NCBI GenBank assembly: GCA_018296165.2
Contig: JACKQL020000018.1
Coordinates: 620,001-684,000, forward strand
Origin: Termitomyces sp. T153
Taxonomy: Eukaryota > Basidiomycota > Agaricomycetes > Agaricales > Lyophyllaceae
Direction: 5' to 3'
Length of the DNA: 64,000 bases
In this document: in pieces, positions 1-11,139 of the stretch
Layout of the letters: every line of letters starts with the position of its first letter
Numbering within the stretch: position 1 is the first letter of the stretch
Notes under the pieces: model-generated
Seen by the model: only the letters and a program-made list of their open reading frames with translations
What the model was told of the DNA's origin: nothing
The model's database searches: none
Program-made: the position numbers and the translations under genes

Positions 1-523
1 GATAAGCAGAGATCTCACCCACGTCCCATCGTGCTATGGCCAAAGAAAAAGAATGAAGGCAAGAGGATCATGAAGAACGTGTGCGTGCCGAGAGAGGACG
101 TATAGACAAAATATGCATCTAACAAGGGAGTACGTATGAGACTCTGTGAACGGAAGAAGAATTTTCTTCATCACTAGGATTTATCAGGCCCGTTCAAAAA
201 GAACATACCTGTAGTCGGGCAATGACTTTGGATTCCCACTGCACGCTCCTCACGATTCTCCTTCTAATAACAGCTCGCCATCGCGGTAACGTAGCATCAT
301 AAGCATCCGTAGGAAGACAACCTGGTGTAGCGTCGTCATCAAAGGCATCATCAAGGTTACGAAGGGATGCTGGGTATCTGTTTCTCTTCAGAGAAGGCAC
401 TGGAGAGGACTCGCGAGATGAATTTTCCGAACCTGGGACCGACAACGTAAAATGGCTGGATGTTGGGCGCTGCTGGGGCTTCTGAAGCTTCTGGTGAGCA
501 ACCTCTGACCGTGAAAGTGCCAT
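1..523 (-). CDS. dihydrosphingosine-1-phosphate phosphatase-like protein, 5' part (cut by window edge)
   Basis: Two exons can be read on the minus strand: 523-209 and 143-19, joined across a 65-base intron (donor GTATGT, acceptor TTCACAG); a further GTGAGA donor at 18-11 shows the gene continues off the window. Exon 1 encodes a Ser/Pro-rich cytosolic N-terminus. Exon 2 encodes a segment beginning RTPLLDAYFVYTSSLGTHTF followed by a hydrophobic stretch. This is the pattern of the first membrane region of the LCB3/YSR3 family of PAP2 lipid phosphatases, which dephosphorylate long-chain base phosphates in the ER and feed them into ceramide synthesis. The catalytic PAP2 motifs would lie beyond the window and cannot be checked. 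The start at 523 (MALSRSEV) is preferred; an in-frame ATG at 550 is the alternative. The family call is from the recognised exon 2 motif only. Confidence 0.65.
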
Positions 524-1812
524 GAACAGGTTACAAGGTCTCCAAAGCAAACTCCGGCTCGACGATTTTTACGTAATCGGCAATATCGCGCCGCTCGCAG
601 TTTACTTGAGGCTTTGAATCTATCACCTCATCTGATTGACCAGCTGGGAAGCGAAAATTCTGATCCTCTTCGATCCCTAAAGATCGTTAGGCGTGACGTC
701 CTACTCGAAACTTCTGGCATTCTGGAAAATTTCAATCTACTCCGGTATTACTTCTAGCATATATTTTCCGACATTTCCTGGCATCCTTACCGAAGAATTG
801 GCGATCAGCCGATAAGAAACAAGCAAGAGTTCAAACGGTCATATTTATCCGATCCACTATTATCAAATGACGTTATGGCTGAACAAAAACTGGGAATTCT
901 GTAATAGCTGCAACATATCGGCTCAAGACGCGTCGGTATTCAACGTTCAAAGACTATGTAACGCGCATGAAAATCTCACCTCATTTTCCGAACCTATCTA
1001 TCAAGCTATCAACATGTTCATCATGCGCGTCTCTACCTTGCCTGCACCTTCGCACTATATTTCTCAACTTCGGTTATTTCACTGAGTGTGAATGTTCTCC
1101 TTCAGGAGATTGTTGTAGACGCTCGAGTTATACATACATTTACCCCAAACTCGCACGGTGTTATAACTCAACTACCTCAGCTACTTGTTGACGTGGGTTT
1201 GGGCCTTTGACGATTAATTTGCACTATACTCAATAAGTTCAAGGCTCTGGCAATAAAATGCCTCCTTCTCGATCGAGTGCTGCAACAGTCGATGTACGTT
1301 GTTTGACTTGTTTACCCATTGCTATCCGAGCCCTTTCTAACCACTTTGATTCCAGAATCATCAGACATCAGAATGACAACAATGAATTAGGAAGCTCCTT
1401 TTTATGGCAATCGCTAAGAGGTCGGCGATTCAAATCCAAGATAAGGACTTTTCTTAACTATGTACCTCCCAAAAATCCTAGGTCTTTCTTTTCAAGGCAA
1501 TTTCGTCAGAAGGATTTACCAGGAGAATTATCGATCAACCTTGAGATCTCGATCCAGCCGTCTGACATATCAATGCCCGAGACGCATGTGCATGTTGGTT
1601 TCCTCTGGACTTCTTCGGAAAGGTGCTGAGGTTCATAGAAATGTTTTTCCTTCCAGCGTGCGTGCGAGTAGATTGTAATTTCAAAAATCTCGTGATACAT
1701 TTCGATTCAACAGCAAAAAGATCGTGTTAGCGTCCTGACTTCCCTGAGACTTCCGTGATTGTCTTGCGCAAGGATACGTCATGATTCATACTGTAGATGT
1801 ATAGATATGCCT
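524..1812. other. intergenic region, no gene recognised
   Basis: About 1.3 kb between the lipid-phosphatase start and the O-methyltransferase stop. Open frames of up to about 120 codons exist (for example plus strand 1258-1629), but none shows a recognisable domain, signal peptide or consistent splice structure. It must hold the promoter of the phosphatase gene and the 3' end of the methyltransferase transcript. Confidence 0.5.
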
Positions 1813-3672
1813 TCACGCGCGAAGTTCGACCATACTCATCTCGCCTACACACCAAAGCTTGACAAACTGAAGATCAGCTTTGCTGGCAATATCGATGAAA
1901 TTATCCAGTGTGCGTTCTTTCCCGTTGTGTATGACCATCATGGCAATATCGCAGTTGTATTGTCTGATTCGTCCAATGCTGTAGTTAGGGAGCATCGGTT
2001 CCGGCGCATTTGTGAACGTGGAGCTGGATGTATCAGTGTGATTCGCATGCTGAAGCACGTATTCGTCTGTAATGTGAACCAATTGCTTGTAGGTAAGTAT
2101 GTTCAAGAGCTCTTCGGCTGGACTACTCACGAATAAGGATACAGGCACCAGGCTTAAGGACTGCACGTATGTTGCGAAGGATTTGAATACATTCATTGTC
2201 GGGCCAATCATGTCTAATTTAGATCGTATCACTGCATTCCTAGTTATTGAATTGGAGATGGAGTACTCACATAATGTTCTTCAACTGAGGGTGCCATTTG
2301 CGTTAGAGTCATCAAGATTGGTGAATATACTTACGTAGTATACATCACATCCTTCAATAGGTGAATCCGCAAGGAAATCGAAGGCTTTGAACTCGATTCG
2401 TTTCTCGGCAATTGCAGAGGGCAAGAGTTTCGGCCAAACTTCCACTTCAGCCTGATGGATACGATCGGGTAGATCTTGAAGCTTGAGTTGAAGGTTTGGA
2501 TATGTTTTGATTAGCTCCATTGCTGAGTTCCCGATACCTCCGCCAAAATCATTGACAGTGGTTCCAGGAGGGTATCTTCCCCAAGGAAAGTCTACACTAA
2601 TGCATCAATATCATATCCACAGGAAGAAATTGAGAACATACCTGCAAGGACAGCTGCGGTCTGTATAGCATCATTCCAGCCGCCCATTCCGATCCCGAAG
2701 CTTGCTCCGTCTGGGGCTCCGTCTGGGGCTTTCTGATATTGGGCATAAGTATCTGAGATGGAAGCAACAGAAAACATACCCAGTACTGGAACATAGAGCC
2801 TTCGAACCCTGTCAACTTGTTCCACGGGGATTTCTCGAATGCTTCCGAATTTCCCCATTCTGGGTCAGCCAGAACGTCAGCAAGCATCAATGTTGCATCG
2901 CTATGTTCCCTGATGCTTCATTGGCCAGTGGGTCAGAAAGTGTATTGTGAAAGTCGAGAAATTGGATGCTAACAAGAACGATACCATGTTTGTCAGGGGG
3001 TTCGAAGAGAGAAGCTGAAGGCTCAGCCGGTTGTTGGCGAAGCAGTCTGTCGCAACTGTAGAAATATTTACATGAATGCGATGAAAAGAAATCGTGCACG
3101 TTTATTACCTTCTCGGAAAATATGTTTAGTGGCTAACAGACGCATAATACGACCGAGTTTTTCATGGTTGATACCTGCTTTTTCTCCGATTTCTTTGATA
3201 TGATAACCAGATGGTTGGTCTTGGAGGATATCTGGAATCTTGAAGGTGATAATGACTTTCAGACAGGCAGGTTCATAAATCTATCGAGCAGCCAAAACAT
3301 AAATCTAAAATGCAGAAAAATCTCTGAACGATCAGAATCCGGACCTGCAATGCTCTCTGTGATAACGCATGAAAATATGAGACTCGAAGGTCTTATGTGT
3401 AGGCGGATACGTACGTTGAGTATAGTATGGCTCGGCCGCGCCAGAGTTGTGCACAATTGCGCAGATGCACCTTCAAGTAGCTGGACTGCATCTCTCAGAG
3501 CGGGTGGTGAGATGGCCGTGTCCAAGGGATGAGGAACCAGGTTGTCCAAAGAAGGGACAATCGAGAACGTAGATTTCAAGTAATGAGTCTCGATAGTATT
3601 CGTGGCATTCCTGACAAGCGCGATCAGGTCAGAAATTTGCCCGTCAGCAAGAGGACGTTTTAAGATTGTCAT
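1813..3672 (-). CDS. family-2 O-methyltransferase (S-adenosylmethionine dependent)
   Basis: A multi-exon minus-strand gene. The N-terminus (start 3672, MTILKRPLADGQ) is the helical dimerisation region. A following exon (about 3290-3120) reads as a winged helix (PDILQDQPSGYHIKEIGEKA). The catalytic domain shows the SAM-binding glycine motif NDFGGGIGNSA (about 2520-2555), then RHDWPDNECIQILRNI (about 2170-2220), which corresponds to the family's HDWPD motif. An intron with donor GTGAGT and acceptor ATTACAG joins ILI to HEYVLQ. The protein ends after VGEMSMVELRA at 1813. The family methylates hydroxyl groups of phenolic or polyketide-type metabolites in the cytosol (sterigmatocystin 8-O-methyltransferase and caffeate methyltransferases are relatives). 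The substrate cannot be told here, and no biosynthetic core enzyme lies nearby. At least five introns are needed and all parts appear intact. Confidence 0.85.
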
Positions 3673-4334
3673 TGAGAATTATGGATGAATGAACTATACT
3701 ATGGCATATTTATATCTGTCTGCGCAGGCCCGGGAGAGATCTCAGCGCTCAGCTCTCAGATCTCAGACTTCAGTTGAATGGGGACGACCTTTCTCGTCAC
3801 TAGCCCATTTGAGGCCTGCCTGAAACACATGGTTACCTGACTAGGCCTGACTCCCGAAATCTGGAGCCATCTTCTTATCCGAGTGGGTCCAGATATGTTC
3901 TAGCTCAGATCATGGATATGAATTCAGAAATATTTCTGAAGCCATCCGAGGCTGGATGAAGGGTTCTGAAACACATCCTGTAATAGCCTAGATGTTCTGA
4001 AATGTTCTGGAATGTGACTGCTATTAATACTGAGTGAAAGTTATTAGACACAATTTACTCAGCCCGTGTGTCAAAGACTGTATTCCTGCGAAGATACCTA
4101 TGAGACGCAATTTACTACATATTCGTCAGCTTTTAGTTTGGGATGGAAAATACAATCGTGCATACCTCAGTCCGTGTGTCAAAGACTGAGGTATGCCCCG
4201 AGTTCCTGCTCTGACTCTATGTACTCGCCTGTACAGTTTTTCCTAATCTCCTATCCCTGCAAACGACTTCACGCTTATGGCTCACCAGATACAGGTACAC
4301 TCATGCATTATCCTGTCTAATCACTCAGGGGGGG
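3673..4334. other. intergenic region upstream of the O-methyltransferase
   Basis: The stretch next to the methyltransferase start should contain its promoter. It shows CT-rich tracts with repeated CTCAG/CAGATCTCAG words (about 3740-3775) and clusters of TTCTGAAAT-like words (3920-4015). A 20-base phrase, CCGTGTGTCAAAGACTG with its flank, occurs twice (about 4064 and 4172). No gene is recognised. Confidence 0.4.
4160..4196. repeat. perfect inverted repeat (hairpin), 13-base stem and 11-base loop
   Basis: GCATACCTCAGTC at 4160-4172 is the exact reverse complement of GACTGAGGTATGC at 4184-4196. The loop and right arm include the phrase CCGTGTGTCAAAGACTG, which also occurs about 108 bases upstream without the hairpin arms. 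That suggests the palindrome was built on a pre-existing repeat. Confidence 0.7.
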
Positions 4335-5165
4335 GGGTAATGCAATATTCTTTGTGATGAGAGAGGTACATTTGGATAGGTAAGTAATGCATCACTGTAA
4401 GGCAATACAGTGTAGGGGCACACCTGTTATACATCATCTCACTGCGCTTCATAAGAATATGCATTACATTTCGTAATGCATTACGGCGTGCGATATCCAT
4501 CAGAAAGTGCATTATGCAGCACTTACCTCCCAGTAATGCATAACCAATACATTATCTTACCACGCTTCATGAACAAGCGTATGCATTACGCTTCATATTG
4601 CATGATGGCGTGCGATCATCAGAAAATGCATTATGCAGCGCTTACCTTGATGCATCACCAATACACTTTGTAATGCATTACGGCATACAATATCCATCAG
4701 AAAATGCATTATGCAGCACTTACCTCCCGATAATGCATAACCAATACATTATCTTACCACGCTTCATGAACAAGCGTATGCATTACGCTTCATAATGCAT
4801 GATGGCGTGCGATCATCAGAAAATGCATTATGCAGCGCTTACCTTGATGCATCACCAATACACTTTGTAATGCATTACGGCATGCAATATCCATCAGAAA
4901 ATACATTATGCAGCACTTACCTCCCGGTAATGCACAATTCAATACATTATCTGACCACGCTTCATAAACAAGAATATGCATTGAATTTCGTAATGCGTGA
5001 TGGCCGTGCGATCATCAGAAGATGTATTTTGCAGCGCTTACCTCCCGATAATGCATCACCAATACATTAGGCGTACGTATCCAGGGATTGTTCGTAATGC
5101 ATTAAGGTGTGTGATCATCAGAAAATGCATTGCGACTATACAGTACCTTGTAATGCATTAGGGCG
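4335..5165. repeat. satellite/minisatellite array, 197-base unit built of two diverged half-units
   Basis: The phrase GTAATGCATTACGGC recurs at 4473, 4670 and 4867, exactly 197 bases apart, with the sequence between nearly identical. Each unit holds two related halves of about 98 bases. One half has ATATCCATCAGAAA and GCAGCACTTACCTCCC; the other has GATCATCAGAAA and GCAGCGCTTACC. The word ATGCAT (often TAATGCATTA) occurs dozens of times and is itself a palindrome. The array decays at both ends, next to a run of nine Gs at 4328 on the left and at GGGCGGCGGCG (5162) on the right. Short open frames inside it are products of the repeat, not genes. Confidence 0.85.
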
Positions 5166-5279
5166 GCGGCGAGAGCGCCACCCGCCCATTTTCCTTGTTT
5201 GATCCTACTCACCCGTGCATACAGATCCGGGGAGTATTAACAATCACTTATCAGATCTCGATAGAGAAGCATTCCTAAC

Positions 5280-5753
5280 ATGAGTATTCGTGAATTCCTT
5301 TTGAACAGAGGTTTCTTGGAAAGAAACATAATCCCGTTGATCCGGTGCCAAGCAAGGAAGAAAACAGGCCTGTGTTCTGCAAAGAAAACAAGAAAAGGCC
5401 AGAAAAAGAATTATTGTACAGATGTCGAAGGATTACTTGCAGCTGGACCTGTGAAGGTTGACAAATGTGTCTGTAGGTTGTTCAAAGCAGTTGGCACTCC
5501 GCGTCATGACCACAAGCTAGAGCAACCCAAAGGGCAGCCTGACGCAGGGCGTAGGCTCGTAAACCTTTGTGATGAATGGAGGAAAGATCCTCTGTACCAA
5601 ACTCTTCCTTCTTTCTCCACCATTGCTCCTGATATGAGCAATACCTCGACACACAATGCATTTACTCACTCAACAATTCCACCTCCTCGGAAAAACACAT
5701 TGCACGGGCGCGAGACTTGCACCATTCAATCCGAAGCACTGTCAAGACCATAA
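5280..5753 (+). CDS. hypothetical protein, 157 codons, unrecognised
   Basis: A single uninterrupted frame of 157 residues. It starts MSIREFLLNRG and has a Lys/Arg-rich stretch near residues 27-45, scattered cysteines and a Ser/Thr/Pro-rich C-terminal third. No signal peptide, membrane segment or familiar motif is visible. It follows the satellite array directly, with no splice sites needed. It could be a chance frame or the remnant of a transposon gene. Confidence 0.25.
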   Translation: MSIREFLLNRGFLERNIIPLIRCQARKKTGLCSAKKTRKGQKKNYCTDVEGLLAAGPVKVDKCVCRLFKAVGTPRHDHKLEQPKGQPDAGRRLVNLCDEWRKDPLYQTLPSFSTIAPDMSNTSTHNAFTHSTIPPPRKNTLHGRETCTIQSEALSRP

Positions 5754-6129
5754 AGGAGAAAATCAATAAGTGAGTTGTCATCATGAGAATGCCTCTTACC
5801 ATCAAGCAGATAATTAGAATCATTCTTGTCATTACGCCCAGTGTTCTTTAAATCCAAGATACCTTCCATATTCCCTCTGACGTACGATCATTGTCAGCTT
5901 CCACGACTGTTGCAGCTAGAGACGCGCAGCGGGCCAGACTGAGACCAGAGAGATCAGTACTAGCTTAATGGCGCAACAGAAATGGACTGGGGTCCAAACA
6001 TTCAGTAGTTGGTAAAGCTGATGATGATATACGAAATACATACTTGGGGTGCAAACGTTCAGTAGTTGGTAAAGCTAATGAACCAAAGGACTGCCAGGAG
6101 TGAAAATAAGTGTACGGGTCACGTGGATC
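5754..6129. other. intergenic, contains a 57-base tandem duplication
   Basis: No gene recognised. The segment starting GGGGTCCAAACATTCAGTAG at 5989 is repeated from 6046 with four substitutions in the first 36 bases, a direct duplication with a 57-base period. Confidence 0.5.
5989..6084. repeat. direct duplication, 57-base period
   Basis: Both copies contain TTCAGTAGTTGGTAAAGCT. The first starts at 5989 and the second at 6046. They sit at the degraded 3' end of the KDZ fragment. Confidence 0.6.
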
Positions 6130-6850
6130 TAAACACCGACATCTCGTGAATATCAACTGCCTCTAATGGGAGAAGCTGTGTCTGCCAACAAACTTTGCCT
6201 AGTAAAGTTGACAGTGAATTCAATGCCTTACAAGCTGCCCTATACTCATCTGCTGCTGCCTGTATTTGTGCGTGAACAGTCTCGATGACACCTGGAGCCT
6301 GTGTATTGGTATGTTGGCCACGGATGAAACGGTCCTTGAACTTGTAGAGATGGGATCAAATCTGTAGATTGCTCTGGACAGCTTCAAGAGCTTTGAATGC
6401 CTGAGCATAACAAAGCTTCCATTCAATGCTTGCCAGATTGATGTCAAAGGACATTTTGGAACCAATGTGTGGATGGCAACCACAAGGACAAGGTATATGC
6501 TTTCAAAGGCATTTTCTGGGCGGCAGCAGTTGTTTCTTTGTTTCTGTGAAGAACTACGACACCAGGCACACATAGCTATTCCACCTCCAACCAGGCAGTG
6601 ATCTTCCGCTGCAGTGCATTGCGTCAAAGTTGGAGTTTTGTATATTGTCAATTTTGTGAGTGTTCCCAGATTTTTGCAGCCTCGGCTTCCAGGGATTGTC
6701 TTGAACAAAAGGTGAGCTGAGAATTGGCATAAAAATCAATTACATATTGTTCACTCTCAATATCAATTTCACATGTGATAAGAACACTGGGCAAGATATG
6801 ATTATCTAAATATGTTTCATCTGCAGAGCCAGCTTTGTGAGCTTCCACCT
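6130..6850 (-). pseudogene. KDZ-type transposon, C-terminal coding fragment (broken)
   Basis: Reading the minus strand from about 6470 gives KLCYAQAFKALEAVQSNLQ, an in-frame stop, then SHLYKFKDRFIRGQHTNT, then a coil-rich tail with AAADEYRAACKALNSL and a WQTQLLPLE stretch. This is the helical C-terminal region of Kyakuja-Dileera-Zisupton (KDZ) transposon proteins common in Agaricomycetes. The upstream part (6500-6850) is more decayed. No catalytic residues are seen. Recognition is from memory of the family pattern. Confidence 0.6.
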
Positions 6851-6861
6851 GGGCCAGATCC

Positions 6862-6946
6862 TGTAGAACTAACTAAGACTTATGATCCTCAGTTCGGTGA
6901 ATAGAACTCTGTTTGACTTGTAGAACTAAGTAAGACTTATGATCTA
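6862..6946. repeat. imperfect direct repeat, 57-base spacing
   Basis: TGTAGAACTAACTAAGACTT at 6862 recurs at 6919 with one substitution. It lies at the left edge of the first CpG-free block. Confidence 0.5.
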
Positions 6947-7189
6947 CAGTCTGATAAGTCAAAATAGTAATAACATGAAGTAAGTAATGTACCTTCAGTT
7001 CAGTAAATAGAACTGAGGGCTTCCTAATTGAGAAAGTAAATGTTATAGAGCAATTATGCATGTGGCTGCAAGGAACTGTATAGTAGCAATTGGGAGCTCA
7101 TCATATAGGGGACATAACACTCTGGATCCCAGAATGGAAGTAAGCCTGAGCCCAAGCAACCAGGGGGAAACACTGCTGCCAAAGCAATG

Positions 7190-7445
7190 AGTCTTCTCAT
7201 AACATTCCCCCAGACTCAGAGCTGTGGCTTGAGTCCTGGGAGACTGACTGGGTAGTCATGAGTAGACCAGGAGAGGGATTTAGTAAACAGGTTGGTGGGG
7301 TTTTCTGTGGATGGAATGTGCATAACTTTGATGTTGCCCTTCTAAACATGCTCTCAGGTGTAATGATGTCTGATGTCAATATGTTTTGCTCAAGAATGTC
7401 CTTTGGTGTATTGAGCAAGTGATATTGCAGGTGAGTTGTCAATGT
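7190..7445 (-). pseudogene. Ty1/copia RNase H fragment with stops
   Basis: The minus strand reads SPAISLAQYTKGHS, a stop, then AKHIDIRHHYT, then after two more stops KGNIKVMHIPSTENPTNLFT. This is the C-terminal end of a copia RNase H domain (the conserved KHIDIRHH and NPxxLFTKSL patterns). Stops fall where CGA would be expected, in line with loss of CG in this block. Nothing else of the element can be assigned on either side. Confidence 0.65.
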
Positions 7446-7509
7446 GGATGGGAGCAGGGAGGCTTTAAAGAAGATCTACCTTGAGGAGCCAGTTATACAT
7501 CCAGATAGC

Positions 7510-8705
7510 TGTCATGACCCATCCCCAGATCCCCAAACCTCCCTCACACACACTCCCAAATGCCCAGACCACCTGCCAACACCCTCTCAACTCACCATGA
7601 CCCTCTTTTACCCATGGTGCCCACCCCAGCTAACTCCAACACTTCCCCAGTGTCATGACCCACTCCCAGACCTCTGGACCTCTCCCCCTTCAACCCTGCC
7701 TCCATGGAGTACCCACCAATGCCCCCTTGACCTACCCCAATGTTCACCCACAGTGCCTGCCTTGGCTAACTTTGACACTTCTCCAGCAAACCCTAATAGC
7801 CCCCTGGCAAATCCCAATGCATCCCTGCAGGCCCCATCACTTCCCCTTCTCCTCCCAAGCCCCCAGGCTCCTCTGACATTCCCCCTGACCCTGGCACATG
7901 TTGCTGACTTGGTCTCTTGACCCCCTTGACCACTATGAAACTTCCCAATAACTATGGAGTGGACCATGTTTCCATCAATTCCCATCAGAATATCACTGTG
8001 GCCTGCCATCTGATCAGAACTGACACCCATTCAGACCTGTGTGGCTCTGATGAGCCCTGCCATCACACCCTTAGTCCTTGGAGAAGGTCCAGTAGTCAGT
8101 ATATAAGTTGTAGAGTAGTATCCCTTACTCTAGTCTTGATATTACCTGTGGCTACCAATATTTTTCTGTTATGTTTGTGTTCTGTTACATTTCCCAGTCT
8201 TATCTCTAGTCTTGAAGTCTCTTTTATCTATCTCATTTTTGTCTCTGTCTTGTCTTGACTCTGTCTTGTCTTGCCTGTCTCTATTTCCTTTATCATTGCC
8301 TAAGTTCTTTTCAGCCTTAATCCCATTATGAACTCCAATCATACAATTACAACTCCCAAACATTTATAACTAACTCTGGACCTTGCTCTATGCTTGGCCC
8401 TGGAATCTATCAACATCAACTGATCCCCCATCAATCTGCAGCCCCACTCTCATTACTTGCATAGCCTCTGCTTGCCCTACAATCTGTATATTTGTCTCCA
8501 GACTTGTACCTGAGTCTTCCCTCCAGCCCAACCTTTCTTTGTACCTTGTCTTGGGCTTTCCCAGACCAACTCTGGACTGGCTTGGACCATCCCCTCTAGC
8601 TTATTCTTGTAAGTATCTGAAGTCCAGACCCCTTCAGGACATCATGTCTGCCTAGTAAGGACTTGCCCAGTTAAGCTGAGCCCCCACAGTCAGCAGAACC
8701 TGACA
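7510..8705 (+). repeat. gypsy-type LTR (5' LTR), CpG-erased
   Basis: It begins TGTCATGACCC and ends AACCTGACA, giving inverted tips TGTCA/TGACA, and is 1,196 bases long. It is the same family as the CpG-rich solo LTR at 36206-37346: both share AGTCAGTATATAAGT with the following TCTAGTCTTGATATT, and both end in a CCCAGTnnAGCTGAGCCCCC..GTCAGCnGAACCTGACA pattern. TATATAA near 8099 is the likely promoter. No matching 5-base target duplication was found at the far end of the element. Confidence 0.75.
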
Positions 8706-8738
8706 TAATATCAAGACTCTCCCCTTACCCCATTCTCA

Positions 8739-10735
8739 ATGTCTGCATATGACCCTGTGTACAACCCCACCAGCTACCTAACTGATGTCTATAGTAGGCT
8801 GGTCCCTGAAAATCCCTATGCCCTGTTCTATTCAGTCCCACCTGCAGATTACTATGTTTCTTATCACTGGACCCCAGATTTGAACCCAGCCTTCTATGCC
8901 CCCTCCATCAGTCAGGGAGTACTCTCAGGCTGATGCTGCCCCCTAACATTCCCTGCTGATGGGACCTACCCCCACATGTACCCCAAAGGATTCCCTGGAG
9001 CACCCCCAGCCCTGCTCAACTCCATCTACCTTCCCCCAGTGCATTACTACCCCTACTTAATCCCAGCTGTGGCTCCAGTTCCTCCAGAACAACCAGATAA
9101 CTATTCCCCCTCTCAACTTCAATTCCCCACTCAAATTCTCTCTTCTCCTAGACAGCAATGAGTCAAAGCCTATGTTCAGCAGCACAACAAGGTCCTCTGC
9201 TCCCTCCACCTCTCTCCCATAGAGTTTGCAAGGCATGCTTGTGCCCTCCTCATCAGCTGAAGTTACTACAACACTTCAGGAACTCCAGAAGTCTGGGCCA
9301 ATTGCCTCCTTGATTTCCACAAGAGTTATCTACAGGGCACCCTCCCCAAAACCATGCAAGGTATCCTGGGAATTGATGCCAACCTCCAGAACAAGCTCTG
9401 TGCCCTAGTCAAAGAAATCCACACTAGCCCAAACCCCCACTAATTTGAGGACCTGTTGGACCCTGCCTGCTCCTTCCACATACAACAAGAGGAATTCACA
9501 CTGAAGTACAAGTAGAAGCTCCAGCCTCCATTTCCCATCAACAGGAGGAACTCAATGCCATGTCCAATGTCTTAAAGTTCCTCAACCCTGCTGGAGGCCT
9601 CTTTGACTAACCCACTGCTCACACCCTAGCCCTCTCTGCTTGCTTCCAGGCCAACTCCATTCCCAGTGCCTTCCACACTTGGGATCTACTCACTGAGCCC
9701 AAACCCTATACCCAGAGAGCTCCCCAGCCCCTTCCTGCCAACAATGACCTTGCCTGCAACTACACCCTCTCCTACATTGATGAGCCAGAAAAACTTGGCA
9801 GAGAACCTGGAGCTCCAGCCTCTCTTCTGGACAGGCCTCCCCACTTTGACCTCTGCACCCCCTGTGATAATGCACCTCCAAATGCACCCATGCTCTGCAA
9901 AAACATCCCAACCCCTTTGTGCCAACCCATGGGCCCTGGAGTGCCTCAACCCCCCTTTCCCAATACCCTTCCTCAACCCCTGCCAATTCCCTTAACCAAC
10001 TCACCAGCCACCAACAACAACTATGGACCACCAACCCCCAGAGGACTCCCTCCCCCTTGCTGGGCCCTGGGGCCCCCTCTGAGCAATGCTGGCCAACCCC
10101 CAGGTGGCAGACCTCCCAACAGCAGACCTCCAGGTGGATGGGGCCTGGCCATGGACAACTTCCCCCCTCAATGTGGCAATGGGAACAATTACTATTACTA
10201 CTACAATGCTAGACCCCTGCCCCAAAATCAAAACACCTAGGACAACACTTGCAATGCACTGGCTTGAGAAGGCAAACTTGACATTCTGGAATCCTTCACA
10301 GGCCATGACCCTTAAAAATGGAGAATCTTCCTGATGCAATGCCTCACTATGTTCCAAGCTAAGCCCATCACTTTTCAGCTCAAGAGCTCACAGGTTGCTT
10401 ATGCCACCTTGTATTTACAGGGCATTGTCTTTGATCACTATATGGCACTGCTCCAGTTTGATCCCAACAACCCCATGCTCTTCAACTGGCCCACTTTTAC
10501 CCAGGAATTCTCCAGTAACTTTGGTGTATTTGACACTGTAGTAGAAATGGAGGAAAACCTCTTCAAGTTCCAGATGTGTAACAACAAATGCTTCACCACC
10601 TTTATTGTCCAGTTTGAACAAGAAGCCTACAAAACAGGCTGGAATTACAATGCCCTCCAATTTGCCCTATGCCACACCCTCCCCCAATGCATCAAAGACA
10701 TCCTCTACCTCACACCCAGGCAAACTATATAAAAC
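8739..10735 (+). pseudogene. gypsy gag (broken)
   Basis: Pieces of a gag polyprotein. The first (8739-8933) is Tyr/Pro-rich. The middle (9666-10240) is Pro/Gly/Asn-rich. The best-kept part (10334-10735) reads FQAKPITFQLKSSQVAYATL onward and contains a WPTFTQEFSSNFG stretch, the helical retrotransposon gag capsid domain of Ty3/gypsy elements. Stops and frameshifts separate the pieces. Confidence 0.65.
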
Positions 10736-11139
10736 AGTTACAAGGCACTTGCCTCACAGGTTGATCAATGCTATTGGGAAGACCAGAGCAAAAACATAGC
10801 TCCTCAATCTACCTGGAATGCCTCCAGCAACACCAACTGGCAATCTGCAATCCCCAATGGCAACTGACCTCCACTCCCTGCAACCTCTGTGCCCTGTTTC
10901 CCCTCAGGATGAGTACTTACCAGTGCCAATCAATCCCTGAGACCCTGCCCACCTGCCTAACTCAACACTGCCAACCTCCACAAGGCTCTGGAACCACTGG
11001 ACACCAATTCTGACAATTTTCAGGACCCCAACAATGCTCTGGACTCCACTGAAGACCAGGAGGCCTTATGTGCAAACAAGATCCAGAACAGGCCCTGAAT
11101 TTATGTACCAGAGGAGACTCAGGAGAAACAACAGAAGGA

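Noticed and set aside
4476..5070. Open frames of 60-90 codons rich in ALCS and MHY phrases
   Set aside because: They repeat with the 197-base satellite unit and appear on both strands; they are translations of a repeat.
4335..5165. CRISPR-like array
   Set aside because: Repeat and spacer are not distinct, the unit is 197 bases and the organism is a eukaryote; it is a satellite.
7444..10240. Many long open frames on both strands in the C-rich tract
   Set aside because: They lie inside a CG-free gypsy element whose loss of CGA and CG-containing codons creates overlapping open frames; no independent domain was seen except gag/pol.
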